A stretch of 64,000 nucleotides of DNA from Gaiellasilicea sp963730405 (lineage in GTDB: Bacteria > Actinomycetota > Thermoleophilia > Gaiellales > Gaiellaceae). This document shows positions 45,394-54,684 of this stretch, piece after piece. The notes below the pieces were generated by a model, which saw nothing but the letters and a program-made list of their open reading frames with translations, was not told the DNA's origin and did not search any database. Both the position numbers and the translations under genes were made by a program. Within the stretch, counting starts at the first letter, position 1. The number at the start of each line of letters is the position of its first letter. The stretch spans positions 1 through 64,000 of the forward strand of contig CAVSRW010000017.1 of NCBI GenBank assembly GCA_963730405.1, written 5' to 3'.

Positions 45394-46974
45394 CGCTCGG
45401 CGGCGTGCGGCCAGACCATGGCCGCGACGGGCTCGGGCGCGCGGAGCGTGTATCGGTAGGCGCTGCTTCCGTCCTCGACGACGTAGGCGCGGCCGCTGCC
45501 TTGCGAGACCCGCAGGATCAGCTTGCCGTGGTGCTCCGCCATGCGCGCCAGGGCCTCCATGTCCTCGAGCTCCGTCACCTGCGTCCATTCGCCCGAGCGC
45601 GACGAGACCGGGACGATCAGGTGCCCGTAGCGCGACTCGATCCGATCGCTCTCGTCCTCGTCCCCCCGGCGCCGCAGGCGTCACCACGAGGCCGCCGAGC
45701 AGGAGCAACGCCGCGATCCCGAGCAGCGCGACGCGACGGGCGGTCGCGACCGAGAGCGAGAGTGCGCCGAGCGAGAGCGTCGTGGGCGCGACGCGGGTGC
45801 CGCTCCCGGGCTCGCGGGGCGCGAACGGGCCGACTCCCTCGCCGGCCTCGAGACCCGGCTGCAGTCGCAGATCGCCGAAGTCGAACGAGAGCGCAGGTGC
45901 GAACACCGCGTCGACGGCATCGGCACCGACCCGTCCCTCGACGTCGACGCGCGGCAGCAACGCCACGGTGTACGCGCTCTGGCCCGAGCCGGTGAGCCCG
46001 CGCACGTCCTCGACGATCTTCTCGATCCGGGTCAGGTCGAGCACGCCGCTGACCGTGGAGCCGCCGGACGAGAACGGCCGCTCGAGGGCGAGCGGGAGCA
46101 CGCGCTCCCAGCCGCGCCCGTCGCTGAGCTTGGCGTCGAGGGCGATCCGGCCGCTCGCGTCGACGGGCAGCTCGGACTCGAGCCGGTACGTGAAGGAGAC
46201 GCGAAGGCGCGGAACGAGGCGGAGGAAGACGGGCTCGCCCGTTGTCACCTCGCCGTCGGGGTACGCGGCGTTGCGGGCGACCTTGGCCTCGTACTCGAAC
46301 CGGCCCTGGTGCGCGTACACCGCCTCGACGCTCTCCGTGGTGGTCAGCGGCCGACCGTACGCCAGGACCGCGAGCCCCACGCAGGCCAGCGCCGCACACG
46401 CGAGGCCGGTCAGCAGCGGCTTCGACTCCTCGGGGATCGCCCGGGGGCGCGGCCGTGCAACCGGCCGGGGCCGCTTCTCGGCCGGCCGGCCGCCGCGCCG
46501 GACGGCGGTACCGGCGCCGATGCCGCCGCCGAGGGCGAGCAGGGTCACGAGGCCGACGAGGATGGCGCTGTGCAGCGGCTCGCGCAGCCACTCCGTCACC
46601 CTGCCGACTGCCGGAGCGGTCACCCAGAGGGTGCCGACGATCTGCTCCTCGGTCGGGCGCTCCGTGTCGAGGAAGTCGTTGTTGTCGCCCTTGAGCACGA
46701 AACGGCCGTCCTCGACGCGGAGGATCCGGTGCAGCACCTTCGTCCCGAGCTCGCGGCTGTCGTAGAGGACGACGTCGCCGGGGCGATAGACGCTCTGGGC
46801 GCGGACGATCGCGAGGTCGCCCCGATGCAGCTTCGGCTCCATCGAGCTGCCGACGATGATCGCGTACGAGGTGCCGCCGCCCGCCTGGGTCGGGGCGAAG
46901 AACATCCACGCGGCGGCCAGCGCGACGACCGCGAGTGCGGCGCTGAGAAGTCCGGTGACGCGTCCCTTGCTCAT
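45390..46974 (-). CDS. SipW-like signal peptidase I fused to DUF5305 domain, apparent frameshift
   Basis: Residues 1-140 form an ER/SipW-type signal peptidase (IIVGSSMEPKLHRGDLAIVR with catalytic Ser; HRILRVEDGRFVLKGDNND), residues ~150-430 a DUF5305-type domain between two membrane segments (AKVARNAAYPDGEVTTGEPVFLRLVPR). A G6 run near 45666 shifts the frame; dropping one base gives DEDESDRIESRYGHLIVPVSS then EWTQVTELEDMEALARMAEH, ending at 45390 in ATGA overlap with the next gene. The extra G is probably a homopolymer error. Its likely substrate is the TasA-like protein upstream. Confidence 0.82.
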
Positions 46975-46991
46975 GCCGGTGAGTGGGAGGC

Positions 46992-47021
46992 GGCCGGGCG
47001 GGGACGTGCCCTCGCCCGGCC
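46992..47021 (-). terminator. Hairpin between TasA-like and SipW-like genes
   Basis: A stem GGCCGGGCG/CGCCCGGCC with an inner GGG/CCC (one bulged base) lies between the two genes. It may act as a partial terminator, giving more structural protein than peptidase. Confidence 0.5.
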
Positions 47022-47035
47022 GATCCGGTCGCGCC

Positions 47036-47410
47036 CTACGAAGTCGCGATCACCGACAGCTGGTCGGCGCTCGTGATGGCGATGTCCGGACTGAAGTCGC
47101 ACGTCACGTCGACACCGCTGACGATCGAGCAATCGGTGTACGTCGTCGAGCCGCTGACGACCTTGGCCTTCGCCGTCGTCGCGTTCGCGCTCAGGGTGAA
47201 GGTGATCGAGTCGATGTTGCTCGGGGTCGTCGCGTTCAGCTGGTACTCCACGGCCGAGACCGTGTAGCCGCTGATTGTGCCGCTGCCCGAGCCGGCGCTC
47301 GAGTTCGGCACCGTGTTCGTCGCCGTGAAGGCGTAGGCGCCGGTGCCCAGCGCCACGGCAACCACAACGGCGGCGAGGATGCGGCTGCGTCCGATGAGTG
47401 ATCGCTGCAT
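47036..47410 (-). CDS. Small TasA/camelysin-like secreted protein
   Basis: A 124-residue exported protein: signal segment ILAAVVVAVALGTGAYAFTATN, then a Ser/Thr-rich beta domain (GYTVSAVEYQLNATTPSNIDSI, two Cys in DCSIVSGVDVTCDF, and a final SADQLSVIATS). Similar small proteins occur beside SipW-type peptidases in actinobacteria and archaea and resemble the extracellular-fibre TasA group. GGAG precedes the ATG. Confidence 0.7.
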   Translation of the reverse strand: MQRSLIGRSRILAAVVVAVALGTGAYAFTATNTVPNSSAGSGSGTISGYTVSAVEYQLNATTPSNIDSITFTLSANATTAKAKVVSGSTTYTDCSIVSGVDVTCDFSPDIAITSADQLSVIATS

Positions 47411-47506
47411 GTCGTCTACTCCAGAATTGGGGAGGGGTCACGCGTTCTGGGTGGACTTCGGCGGATTCCGGGGACGGACACTCCCCCGGACGGGGTACTT
47501 CGAGGG

Positions 47507-48835
47507 CTACGGCAGCACGCCGGGGAGCGCCTCGAGCACATCGCTCGCGACCAGTCCCCGCTGAGGCAGGCTGCGTGCAGCGAGCGCGTGCGCAACCGCG
47601 GCGGCCGCCGCCGCGAGCCGCGGCTCGATCCCCTTGGCCAGGAACGCCGCGACGATCCCGGTCAGGACGTCGCCGGTGCCTGCGCTCGCGAGGCCGGGCG
47701 CCTCGGCGACCGAGACGAGCACGCCCTGTCCCGGCGCTGCCACGATCGTGTCCGCTCCCTTGAGCAGGCAGACGCAGCGGAACCGATCCGCACCACGCCG
47801 GGCCGCCTCGAGCCGGTGCGCGCCGACCCAGGCAGAGTCCTCGCCGAGGAGGCGGGCCAGCTCGCCCGCGTGCGGGGTGAGCACGGCCCGGGCACCCCAG
47901 TCGCCCGGCTCGAGCTCGTGGAGCGCGTCCGCGTCGAGCACGAGCGTGTGGTCGCCGGCGCCGAGCAGCTGCTCCCGGATCCGGGCCGCAGCTGCGTCCC
48001 GGCCGAGGCCCGGCCCGATCGCCAGCGTTCGCGCCTTGGCAGCCGCGTCGACCGCGTCCTCCCAGGAGACCTTCACCGCCTCGAGCAGCGTCGCCTCGAG
48101 CACCGGGAGCGACGGTTCGGGGACGGCGACGGCAACGTAGCCCGCGTCGGCCCGGAAAGCGGCCGCGGCGGCGAGGCGCGCAGCGCCGGTCAGGCCGGGC
48201 GCGCCTCCGGCGACGAGCACCGAGCCGGCGGTGTACTTGCTGTCCTCCGGCCGCTTGGCCGGGACGAGGGAGAGAACGGCCGGCGTGACCAACCGGTGCT
48301 CGGTCTCGAGCTCCGCGAGCCCGATGTCCGCGACGACGACCTCACCGGCGTGGAAGAGGCCGGGTGCGATCGTCAGCCCGAGCTTGCGGCCGTGGAAGCT
48401 CACCGTGAGCTCCGCGCGGACAGCGTCCGCCGCCACCTCGCCGTTCGAGGCGTCCACGCCGGACGGGACGTCGACCGCGACGACCGGCGCCTGGGCGGCG
48501 TTGATCCGGGCGATCGTCGCGGCGGCCTCGTCGCGGGGCTCGCCGTGGAAGCCGGTGCCGAACAGCGCGTCGACGATCACGTCGGCCTGCTCGACGGCCG
48601 TCGTCTCGACCGCGTCGCGCCCGGCCTCGCGCAGGATCCGCGCGGCGATGCGGCCGTCGCCGCCGTTCGAGCCGCCGCCGCAGACGACGGCGATCCGCCT
48701 CGCGTCGGGGTAGCGCTCGAGTACCTCTCGCGCGAGCGCCGCCCCTGCGCGCTCCATCAGCTCCCCGACGTCGTGACCTTGCTCCGCCGCGCGGGCCTCG
48801 TCCGCCGTGTAGAGCGGCTCAAACATCGCGGACAT
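47507..48835 (-). CDS. nnr: Bifunctional NAD(P)H-hydrate epimerase/dehydratase
   Basis: Repairs hydrated NAD(P)H. The 442-residue protein has the N-terminal YjeF epimerase domain (VCGGGSNGGDGRIAARIL, VDALFGTGFHG, VDVPSGVDASNGEV) and the C-terminal ribokinase-like dehydratase (GSVLVAGGAPGLTGAARLAA, AIGPGLGRD, LTPHAGELARLLG, SAGTGDVLTGIVAAFLA). The ATG at 48835 or the one nine bases later could be the start. It is 102 bases after acpS, across a structured gap. Confidence 0.94.
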   Translation of the reverse strand: MSAMFEPLYTADEARAAEQGHDVGELMERAGAALAREVLERYPDARRIAVVCGGGSNGGDGRIAARILREAGRDAVETTAVEQADVIVDALFGTGFHGEPRDEAAATIARINAAQAPVVAVDVPSGVDASNGEVAADAVRAELTVSFHGRKLGLTIAPGLFHAGEVVVADIGLAELETEHRLVTPAVLSLVPAKRPEDSKYTAGSVLVAGGAPGLTGAARLAAAAAFRADAGYVAVAVPEPSLPVLEATLLEAVKVSWEDAVDAAAKARTLAIGPGLGRDAAAARIREQLLGAGDHTLVLDADALHELEPGDWGARAVLTPHAGELARLLGEDSAWVGAHRLEAARRGADRFRCVCLLKGADTIVAAPGQGVLVSVAEAPGLASAGTGDVLTGIVAAFLAKGIEPRLAAAAAAVAHALAARSLPQRGLVASDVLEALPGVLP

Positions 48836-48894
48836 TGCCGGCGAAGAGCGTTCGCGCGAGAACCGGTGTTGACTTTCGGTCAGCGACCGGGCCT

Positions 48895-48938
48895 ACGTCG
48901 GCCGGCGGAGCCGGGCTTTGCCCGGCGGGAGCCGACGT
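48895..48938. other. Long nested inverted repeat between acpS and nnr
   Basis: An outer pair ACGTCGG/CCGACGT encloses an inner GCCGGGC-TTT-GCCCGGC hairpin, directly at the acpS stop. It could be a terminator or RNA-stability element reducing read-through into nnr. Confidence 0.5.
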
Positions 48939-49369
48939 CACCGCTCGTGCTCGAACGAGCCGGAAGGAGGGGGCTCGCGGGGGAACCATGGGTTCTCCCG
49001 CGCTTGATCGGTGACGACGGCGACCGCGGAGGCGAGCTCGCGCGAGTGCGTCATCGACAGGTCGATCGCCCCCGCGTCGACCTTCTCCGCCCAGGCCGCG
49101 ACGCGGCCGGAGAGCCGTACCGACGGCTTCGGCCGCCCTGCGATCTCGATGTCCTTCCACGCGAACGCCCGCGCGACGCCGAAGCCGAGCGCCTTCCCGA
49201 CCGCCTCCTTGCCCGCGAACCGGCCGGCGTAGCTCTGGGCCGGGTTCTTTCGCGAGTCGCAGTACGCCTGCTCGGCCGGCGTGAAGCAGCGGTCCTTGAA
49301 GCCCCGGTAGCGCTCGAGCGAACGGCGGACGCGCTCGATCTCGATCAGATCGACGCCGACGCGGGTCAC
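48938..49369 (-). CDS. acpS: Holo-[acyl-carrier-protein] synthase
   Basis: Transfers 4'-phosphopantetheine from CoA to ACP. The 143-residue protein starts VGVDLIEIERVRR (Mg-binding Asp), has FTPAEQAYC, AGRFAGKEAVGKALG (catalytic Glu/Lys) and the C-terminal SMTHSRELASAVAVV. The GTG start overlaps the TGA of the HAD gene. The last 20 residues are an unusual Pro-rich tail (ENPWFPREPPPSGSFEHER). Confidence 0.93.
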   Translation of the reverse strand: MTRVGVDLIEIERVRRSLERYRGFKDRCFTPAEQAYCDSRKNPAQSYAGRFAGKEAVGKALGFGVARAFAWKDIEIAGRPKPSVRLSGRVAAWAEKVDAGAIDLSMTHSRELASAVAVVTDQARENPWFPREPPPSGSFEHER

Positions 49370-50142
49370 AACGGGCGGTCGATCCAGTCCGGCACGTGCG
49401 CGATCGAGCTGAGGACGGCGTCCGGGACGATGGACGAGCGCTCGAGCGCCTCGGGGCGGAACTTGCCGGTGCGGAGGAGCAGCGTCTTCATCCCGAAGAG
49501 CTGGGCGCCGCGGACATCCTGCTCGAGGTCGTCGGTGACCATCCAGGTCAGCTCGGGCTCGGCGTCGAGCGCAGCGAGTGCGGCCGCGAAGCAGGCGGCG
49601 CTCGGCTTCCCGATCACCGTCGCCTCGACGCCGGTCGCGTACTCGAGCGCGGCGACGAAGGCGCCGCCGTCGAGCATCGGCCCGCGCGCGGTCTGCCACC
49701 AGGGGTTCTTGTGCAGGCAGAAGAGGTCGGCCCCGGCCTGGATCTCCGAGAAAGCGCGGGCGAGGTTCATGTGGCTGAAGACCTGATTCGGCTCCGTCGT
49801 CTCGTCGCAGCCGCCGACGAGCACCGCGTCGGCCCCCTCGCCGACCAGGTCGATGCCGGCCAGGTCCGGGACGATCGCCGACATCACGAGCCCGTAGACG
49901 CGCCTGCCGCCGAGCTGCTCGGCCGCGGCGATGGGCGTCGTCTGGAGCTCCGCGTCCTCGAGCTCGAGACCCATCCCGCGCAGCTCGTCCGCAAGCGCCG
50001 CGCGCGAGCGCGTCGAGTTGTTCGTGACGAAACGAAGCCGGTGCCCGACCTCGCGGAGGCGGGCAACCGCCTCCACTGCACCCGGGATCGGCTCGCCCGA
50101 GACGTGAAGGACGCCGTCGACGTCCAGCAGAATGGCGGCCAT
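49366..50142 (-). CDS. HAD-superfamily (IIA) phosphatase
   Basis: A 258-residue phosphatase of the NagD/LHPP-like group: DxD motif AAILLDVDGVLHVSG, motif II FVTNNSTRSRAAL, motif III Lys in VIGKPSAACF, and motif IV MVTDDLEQDVRGAQLFGMKTLLLRTG. It probably dephosphorylates a small sugar or amino acid phosphate. TAGCAT lies eight bases before the ATG and overlaps the promoter of divergent arfB. Confidence 0.9.
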   Translation of the reverse strand: MAAILLDVDGVLHVSGEPIPGAVEAVARLREVGHRLRFVTNNSTRSRAALADELRGMGLELEDAELQTTPIAAAEQLGGRRVYGLVMSAIVPDLAGIDLVGEGADAVLVGGCDETTEPNQVFSHMNLARAFSEIQAGADLFCLHKNPWWQTARGPMLDGGAFVAALEYATGVEATVIGKPSAACFAAALAALDAEPELTWMVTDDLEQDVRGAQLFGMKTLLLRTGKFRPEALERSSIVPDAVLSSIAHVPDWIDRPL

Positions 50143-50150
50143 GGAGCGGG

Positions 50151-50157
50151 ATGCTAT
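50151..50157. promoter_or_regulatory. Overlapping divergent -10 boxes
   Basis: TAGCAT (minus, 50156-50151) serves the HAD gene; TGCTAT (plus, 50152-50157) probably serves arfB. The start codons are 19 bases apart, with the boxes sharing five base pairs. Confidence 0.45.
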
Positions 50158-50161
50158 CCGG

Positions 50162-50548
50162 GTGACGCGCTCCGTCCTACTGCCTCTGGCGGAGATCGAG
50201 CTGCGCTTCTCCCGCTCGAGCGGGCCGGGCGGCCAGCACGCGAACACGGCCGAGACCCGCGTCGAGGCGGTGCTCGACGTCGAGGCCTCGTCGGCGCTGA
50301 CCGCCGCGCAGAAGAAGCGCGTCACCGCCAAGGCCGGCCCGGTCCTGCGCGCGGTCGCACAGGACGAGCGGAGCCAGCTCCGCAACCGCGAGCTCGCGGT
50401 CGATCGGCTCGCCGAGCAGCTGCGGCAGGCGCTGAAGGTCGAGCGGCGGCGGGTTGCGACGAAGCCGACCGCGGCCTCACGCGAGCGTCGCCTGGAGTCG
50501 AAACGGCGCCGGTCGCAGACGAAGAAGCTCCGGCGCCCGCCGGACTAG
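50162..50548 (+). CDS. arfB: Alternative ribosome-rescue factor (peptidyl-tRNA hydrolase ArfB)
   Basis: A 128-residue GGQ protein: SRSSGPGGQHANTAETRVE carries the hydrolysis motif, and the C-terminus is a long basic tail (RERRLESKRRRSQTKKLRRPPD) that enters the empty mRNA channel of stalled ribosomes. GTG 50162 is preferred to ATG 50132, because the latter lies inside the divergent HAD gene. The fdh operon starts nine bases after its stop, with its own -10 box. Confidence 0.9.
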   Translation: MTRSVLLPLAEIELRFSRSSGPGGQHANTAETRVEAVLDVEASSALTAAQKKRVTAKAGPVLRAVAQDERSQLRNRELAVDRLAEQLRQALKVERRRVATKPTAASRERRLESKRRRSQTKKLRRPPD

Positions 50549-50557
50549 ACTCGTTGC

Positions 50558-51997
50558 GTGGACGTGCTCCGGCTGGCGAGCCTGCTCGAGGAGCTGCCTC
50601 CCGAGCGGACGCGGCTGCTCGACAACCTCGGCCGACTCCGGCGCGAGGTCGGGCCGATCACGCCGGAGCTCTCGGACGCGCTCGCCGACCGGATGAACCT
50701 GCGCCGTGGCGACGTGCACGAGGTCGTCTCCTTCTACTCCTTCCTCCAGGTGCCGGTCGACGCCGTGCGGGTCTGCACGGGGCCCGTGTGCGACTGTGCA
50801 GGCTCGCGGGACCTGCTGAGCGACGGTGCCATCGAGGTGCCGTGCCTCGGCCACTGCGACCTCGCGCCGGTCGTCCTGCACGGCGACGACGTCCTCGGCG
50901 GGGTCACGCACTCGACGAACGGCTTCCTGCTCGAGCCGGACGAGATCCGCGAGCCCGCGGCACTCGCGCCCGACGAGGTCGTCGCGCGGCTGGAGGCGTC
51001 CGGCCTGACGGGGATGGGCGGCGCAGGCTTCCCGACCTGGCGGAAGTGGGACGCGGTGCTTGGCGAGCCGGGGCCGCGCGTCGTGATCGTCAACGCCGAC
51101 GAGGGCGAGCCGGGGACGATCAAGGACCGCTATGTGATGGAGCTGCGACCGCAGCTCCTCCTCGAAGGGCTCGAGGCGGCGATGCGCTTCTGCGAGACCG
51201 ACGAGGCGTACATCTACCTCCGGGAGGAGTACGCGACGTCGCGCGAGCGGCTGCGCGAGGCGATCGCGGCCCGCGGCCTCCCCGTCCGGCTCGTCGTCGG
51301 CGCCGGGGCGTACATCTGCGGCGAGGAGACGGCCATGCTGGAGTCCATGGAGGGCCGCCGGGGGATGCCGCGCCTGCGTCCGCCGTTCCCGACCCAGTCC
51401 GGCTACCTCGGCCGGCCGACGCTGATCAACAACGTCGAGACGCTCGCGCACGTCGCCCTGATCCTCCGCGGCGGCTGGGAGCCGGTGCGGCTCTGGTCGG
51501 TCTCGGGCGCGGTCGGGAAGCCCGGCTGCTACGAGGCGCCGCTCGACGTGACACTGCGAGGCCTGATCGACGGGTATGCCGGCGGCCTCACCGCCGAGCC
51601 CGGCGCCATCGTTCCCGGCGGCGCCGCCAGCGGCATCCTCCCGCCCTCAGCGCTGGACACGCCGCTGACGCGGGAAGCGCTCGCCGAGTGGGGCTGCGGC
51701 GTCGGCTCGGCGGCCGTCCAGGTCTTCCCGGCGGAGTACTCGCCCGTGCGGCTGCTCGCCGAGACGATGCGCTTCTTCGCCGAGGAGTCGTGCCAGAAGT
51801 GCACTCCTTGCCGGATCGGGAACCGCGCCCTGCACGCGGTCTTCGAGGGCGAGCGGACGATGTCGCGCGTCCGGACCGACGAGTGGCTCGACGCGATGGT
51901 GCTGACCTCGATCTGCGGGCTCGGCCAGGCCGCGCCGGTGCCGGTCCGGAACGCGCTCGCGCACTGGCCGGAGCTCTTCGAGAAGATGACCGCATGA
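50558..51997 (+). CDS. NAD-linked formate dehydrogenase diaphorase subunit (NuoE-NuoF fusion)
   Basis: A 479-residue fusion. Residues 1-130 are NuoE-like with a [2Fe-2S] site (VCTGPVCDCAG and PCLGHC). The rest is NuoF-like: NAD/FMN site GMGGAGFPTWRKW, NADEGEPGTIKDR, GAGAYICGEETAML, and [4Fe-4S] ESCQKCTPCRIGN. It passes electrons from formate to NAD+. GTG 50558 has TAGACT six bases upstream. The stop overlaps fdhA (ATGA). Confidence 0.92.
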   Translation: MDVLRLASLLEELPPERTRLLDNLGRLRREVGPITPELSDALADRMNLRRGDVHEVVSFYSFLQVPVDAVRVCTGPVCDCAGSRDLLSDGAIEVPCLGHCDLAPVVLHGDDVLGGVTHSTNGFLLEPDEIREPAALAPDEVVARLEASGLTGMGGAGFPTWRKWDAVLGEPGPRVVIVNADEGEPGTIKDRYVMELRPQLLLEGLEAAMRFCETDEAYIYLREEYATSRERLREAIAARGLPVRLVVGAGAYICGEETAMLESMEGRRGMPRLRPPFPTQSGYLGRPTLINNVETLAHVALILRGGWEPVRLWSVSGAVGKPGCYEAPLDVTLRGLIDGYAGGLTAEPGAIVPGGAASGILPPSALDTPLTREALAEWGCGVGSAAVQVFPAEYSPVRLLAETMRFFAEESCQKCTPCRIGNRALHAVFEGERTMSRVRTDEWLDAMVLTSICGLGQAAPVPVRNALAHWPELFEKMTA

Positions 51998-54684
51998 TCG
52001 AGTTCACGCTCGACGGCAGGACCGCAACGGCCTCCGAGGGCGAGCTCCTCGTCCACGCGGCGGCCCGGAACGGCGTCTTCATCCCGACCCTGTGCCACGA
52101 CGACAAGCTGGCGCCGTACGGGGGCTGCCGGATGTGCGTGGTCGGCGTCGAGGGGGCACCGCGGCCGCTGCCGGCCTGCGCGACCCGTGTCGCCGACGGA
52201 ATGGTCGTCTCCACGGACACGAACGTGCCGCAGCTGCGGAGGACGCTGACCGAGATGCTCCTCTCCGAGCACCTGAACGCCGACCCGGGCGGGCGGCCCA
52301 ACGAGCTGACCGATCTCGCCGCGGAGCTCGGCGCCGAGGCGCCGTTCCTGCTCCCGGACGCGAAGCGCGAGCCCTACGACGACCGGAACAAGCTGATGGG
52401 CTACGAGCCGGACACGTGCATCCTCTGCAACCGCTGCGTCCGCTACACGCAGGAGGTGATGCAGTGCTCCGCGCTCTCGCTCGAGGGGCGCGGTCCCGAG
52501 GCGCGCATCGTCCCCACCTGGGAGCGGAGCTGGCTCGACACCGAGTGCGAGCTCTGCGGCGGCTGCCTCTCGACGTGCCCGACCGGCGCGATCTACGAGA
52601 AGTTCCTCGAGGGCGCCGGCGTCGAGGAGCGCGCGCTCGAGCAGGTCAAGACGACCTGCACCTTCTGCGGCGTCGGCTGCCAGCTCGACCTCAACGTCGA
52701 CCCGGACACGAAGCGGATCGTGAAGGTGACCTCGAAGCCGGAGTACGTCTCGAACGAGGGCAACCTCTGCGTGAAGGGGCGCTTCGCCTTCAATTTCGTC
52801 CACCACCCCGACCGCCTGACCGAGCCGCTCGTTCGGGGCGAAGACGGCGAGTTGCACCCGACGACCTGGGAGGACGCGCTCCAGGTCGCCGCCGACGGGC
52901 TGAAGGGGGTGATGGAGCGCCACTCGCCGCAGCATGTCGGCGTGCTCAGCTCGGCCCGGCTGACGAACGAGGAGAACTACCTGATCCAGAAGCTCGCCCG
53001 GACCGGCCTGCAGACGCACTCGGTCCACTCGTGCGAGGCCACCTGACACGCTCCGACCCTCTACGGCCTGGTCAGGTCGTTCGGCAGAGGCGCCTCCACC
53101 AACTCGATCCCGGAGATCGACAACGCCCGCTTCCTGCTCGTGATCGGCTCGAACACGACCGAGGCGCACCCGGTGCTGGCGTTGCGGATCAAGAAGGCGG
53201 TGCGGAACGGCGCAACCCTCGTCGTCGCCGACCCCCGCGCGATCTGGCTGACGAAGCTCGCGAAGCGGCACCTGCAGCTGCGACCCGGCTCCGACGTCTG
53301 GCTGCTGAACGCGCTCATGCACGTGATCCTCGAGGAGGGGCTGCAGGACGATGCCTACATCGCCGAGCACTGCGAGGACTTCGACGCGGTGCGCGATGTG
53401 GTCGCCCGCTACACCCCTGAGGACGCCGAACGGGTGACGGGCGTTCCGGCCGAGGCCATTCGGGACACGGCGCGCGAGTACGCGACCGAGCGGCACGCGG
53501 CGATCTTCTACACGCTCGGGATCACCGAGCACGCCTGCGGCGTCGACAACATCTGGTCGCTCGCGAACCTCGTCCTGATGACGGGCCACCTCGGCTACGA
53601 GTCGACGGGCCTGAACGCGCTGCGCGGCCAGAACAACGTCCAGGGCCTGAACGACTCCGGCGCGAACCCGCACTACTTCCCCGGCTACCAGTCCTGGGAC
53701 GACCCGGAGGTGCGCGAGAAGTTCGCAGCCGCCTGGGGCGTCGACCTGCCCGAGCGCGCCGGCTACCGGCTCGACCAGATGATGTCCGGGCTCCACGACG
53801 GCCGGATCAAGGCGCTCTACCTGGTCGGCGAGAACCCGGCGCAGACGGAGCCGAACGCCCACCACGTCGAGGAGGGCCTCCGGCAGCTCGAGTTCCTCGT
53901 CGCGCAGGATCTCTTCCTGAACGAGACCTCGCGGCGGCACGCGGACGTCGTCCTGCCGGCATCGAGCTTCGCCGAGAAGGACGGCACGTTCACGAACACG
54001 GAGCGGCGGATCAACCGCGTCCGCGCCGCTGTGCCGCTCCCGGGGAACGCGCGCGGCGACCGGGAGATCGTGATCGCGCTGGCTCGCGCCCTCGGCTGCG
54101 ACTGGCCCGAGTATCCCGACGCCGAATCGGTCTGGGACGAGCTCGCCGACCTCTCGCCGAACTGGTTCGGAGTCCGCTACCCGCGACTGGAGGAGCACGG
54201 GCTGCAGTGGCCGTGTCCGAACGAGGATCACCCGGGGACGCCGTTCCTGCATGCGCCGTCGCCGTCACGGCCGAACGGAAAGGGGAAGTTCCATCCGGTC
54301 GAGTACCAGCCGCCGATCGAGGAGCCGGACGCCGAGTTCCCGTTCGTCCTCTCCACCGGCCGGACGCTCTACCACTACAACTCGGCGACGATGACCATGC
54401 GTGAGGACGGGATCACCGACAAGCAGGTCGAGCCCTTCTTCGAGATCGCGCCCGAGGACGCCTCGGCGCTCGGGGTGGCGGAAGGCGAGTGGGTACGGCT
54501 GGTCTCGCGCCGCGGCGACCTGCAGGCGCGCGCCCAGCTCTCCGATCGCGTCTATCCCGGGCTCGTCTGGATGGCGCTCCACTTCGCAGAGGCGCGCGTG
54601 AACTGGCTCACGCACGATGTCGGCGACCCGCTGATCGGGACGCCCGAGTACAAGGTCTCGGCCGTGCGGCTCGAACGCGTGTGA
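51994..54684 (+). CDS. fdhA: Formate dehydrogenase catalytic subunit, selenocysteine at TGA 53044
   Basis: An 896-residue Mo/W-bisPGD enzyme. Order: [2Fe-2S] ferredoxin domain (CHDDKLAPYGGCRMC), two-cluster ferredoxin domain (CILCNRCVRYTQEVMQC; CELCGGCLSTCPTGA), [4Fe-4S] domain (CTFCGVGCQLDL...NLCVKG), and the molybdopterin domains. TGA 53044-53046 (residue 351) sits in HSCEAT-U-HAPTLYGLVRSFG, the Cys/Sec ligand of Mo, and coding continues for 545 residues. A SECIS hairpin follows. The NuoG-type His/Cys cluster motif is replaced by HLNADPGGRPNELTDLA, lacking cysteines, so one cluster seems lost. Confidence 0.93.
53063..53080 (+). promoter_or_regulatory. Bacterial SECIS element in fdhA
   Basis: Seven base pairs ACGGCCU/AGGUCGU (one G-U) enclose a GGUC apical loop at 53070-53073, 23 bases after the UGA. 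The GGUC loop and distance match the E. coli fdhF SECIS element that SelB binds. Confidence 0.82.

Noticed and set aside
53047..53139. fdhA as a pseudogene split into two ORFs
   Set aside because: Coding sense continues unbroken directly after the TGA in the same frame, at the known Sec position, with a SECIS hairpin.
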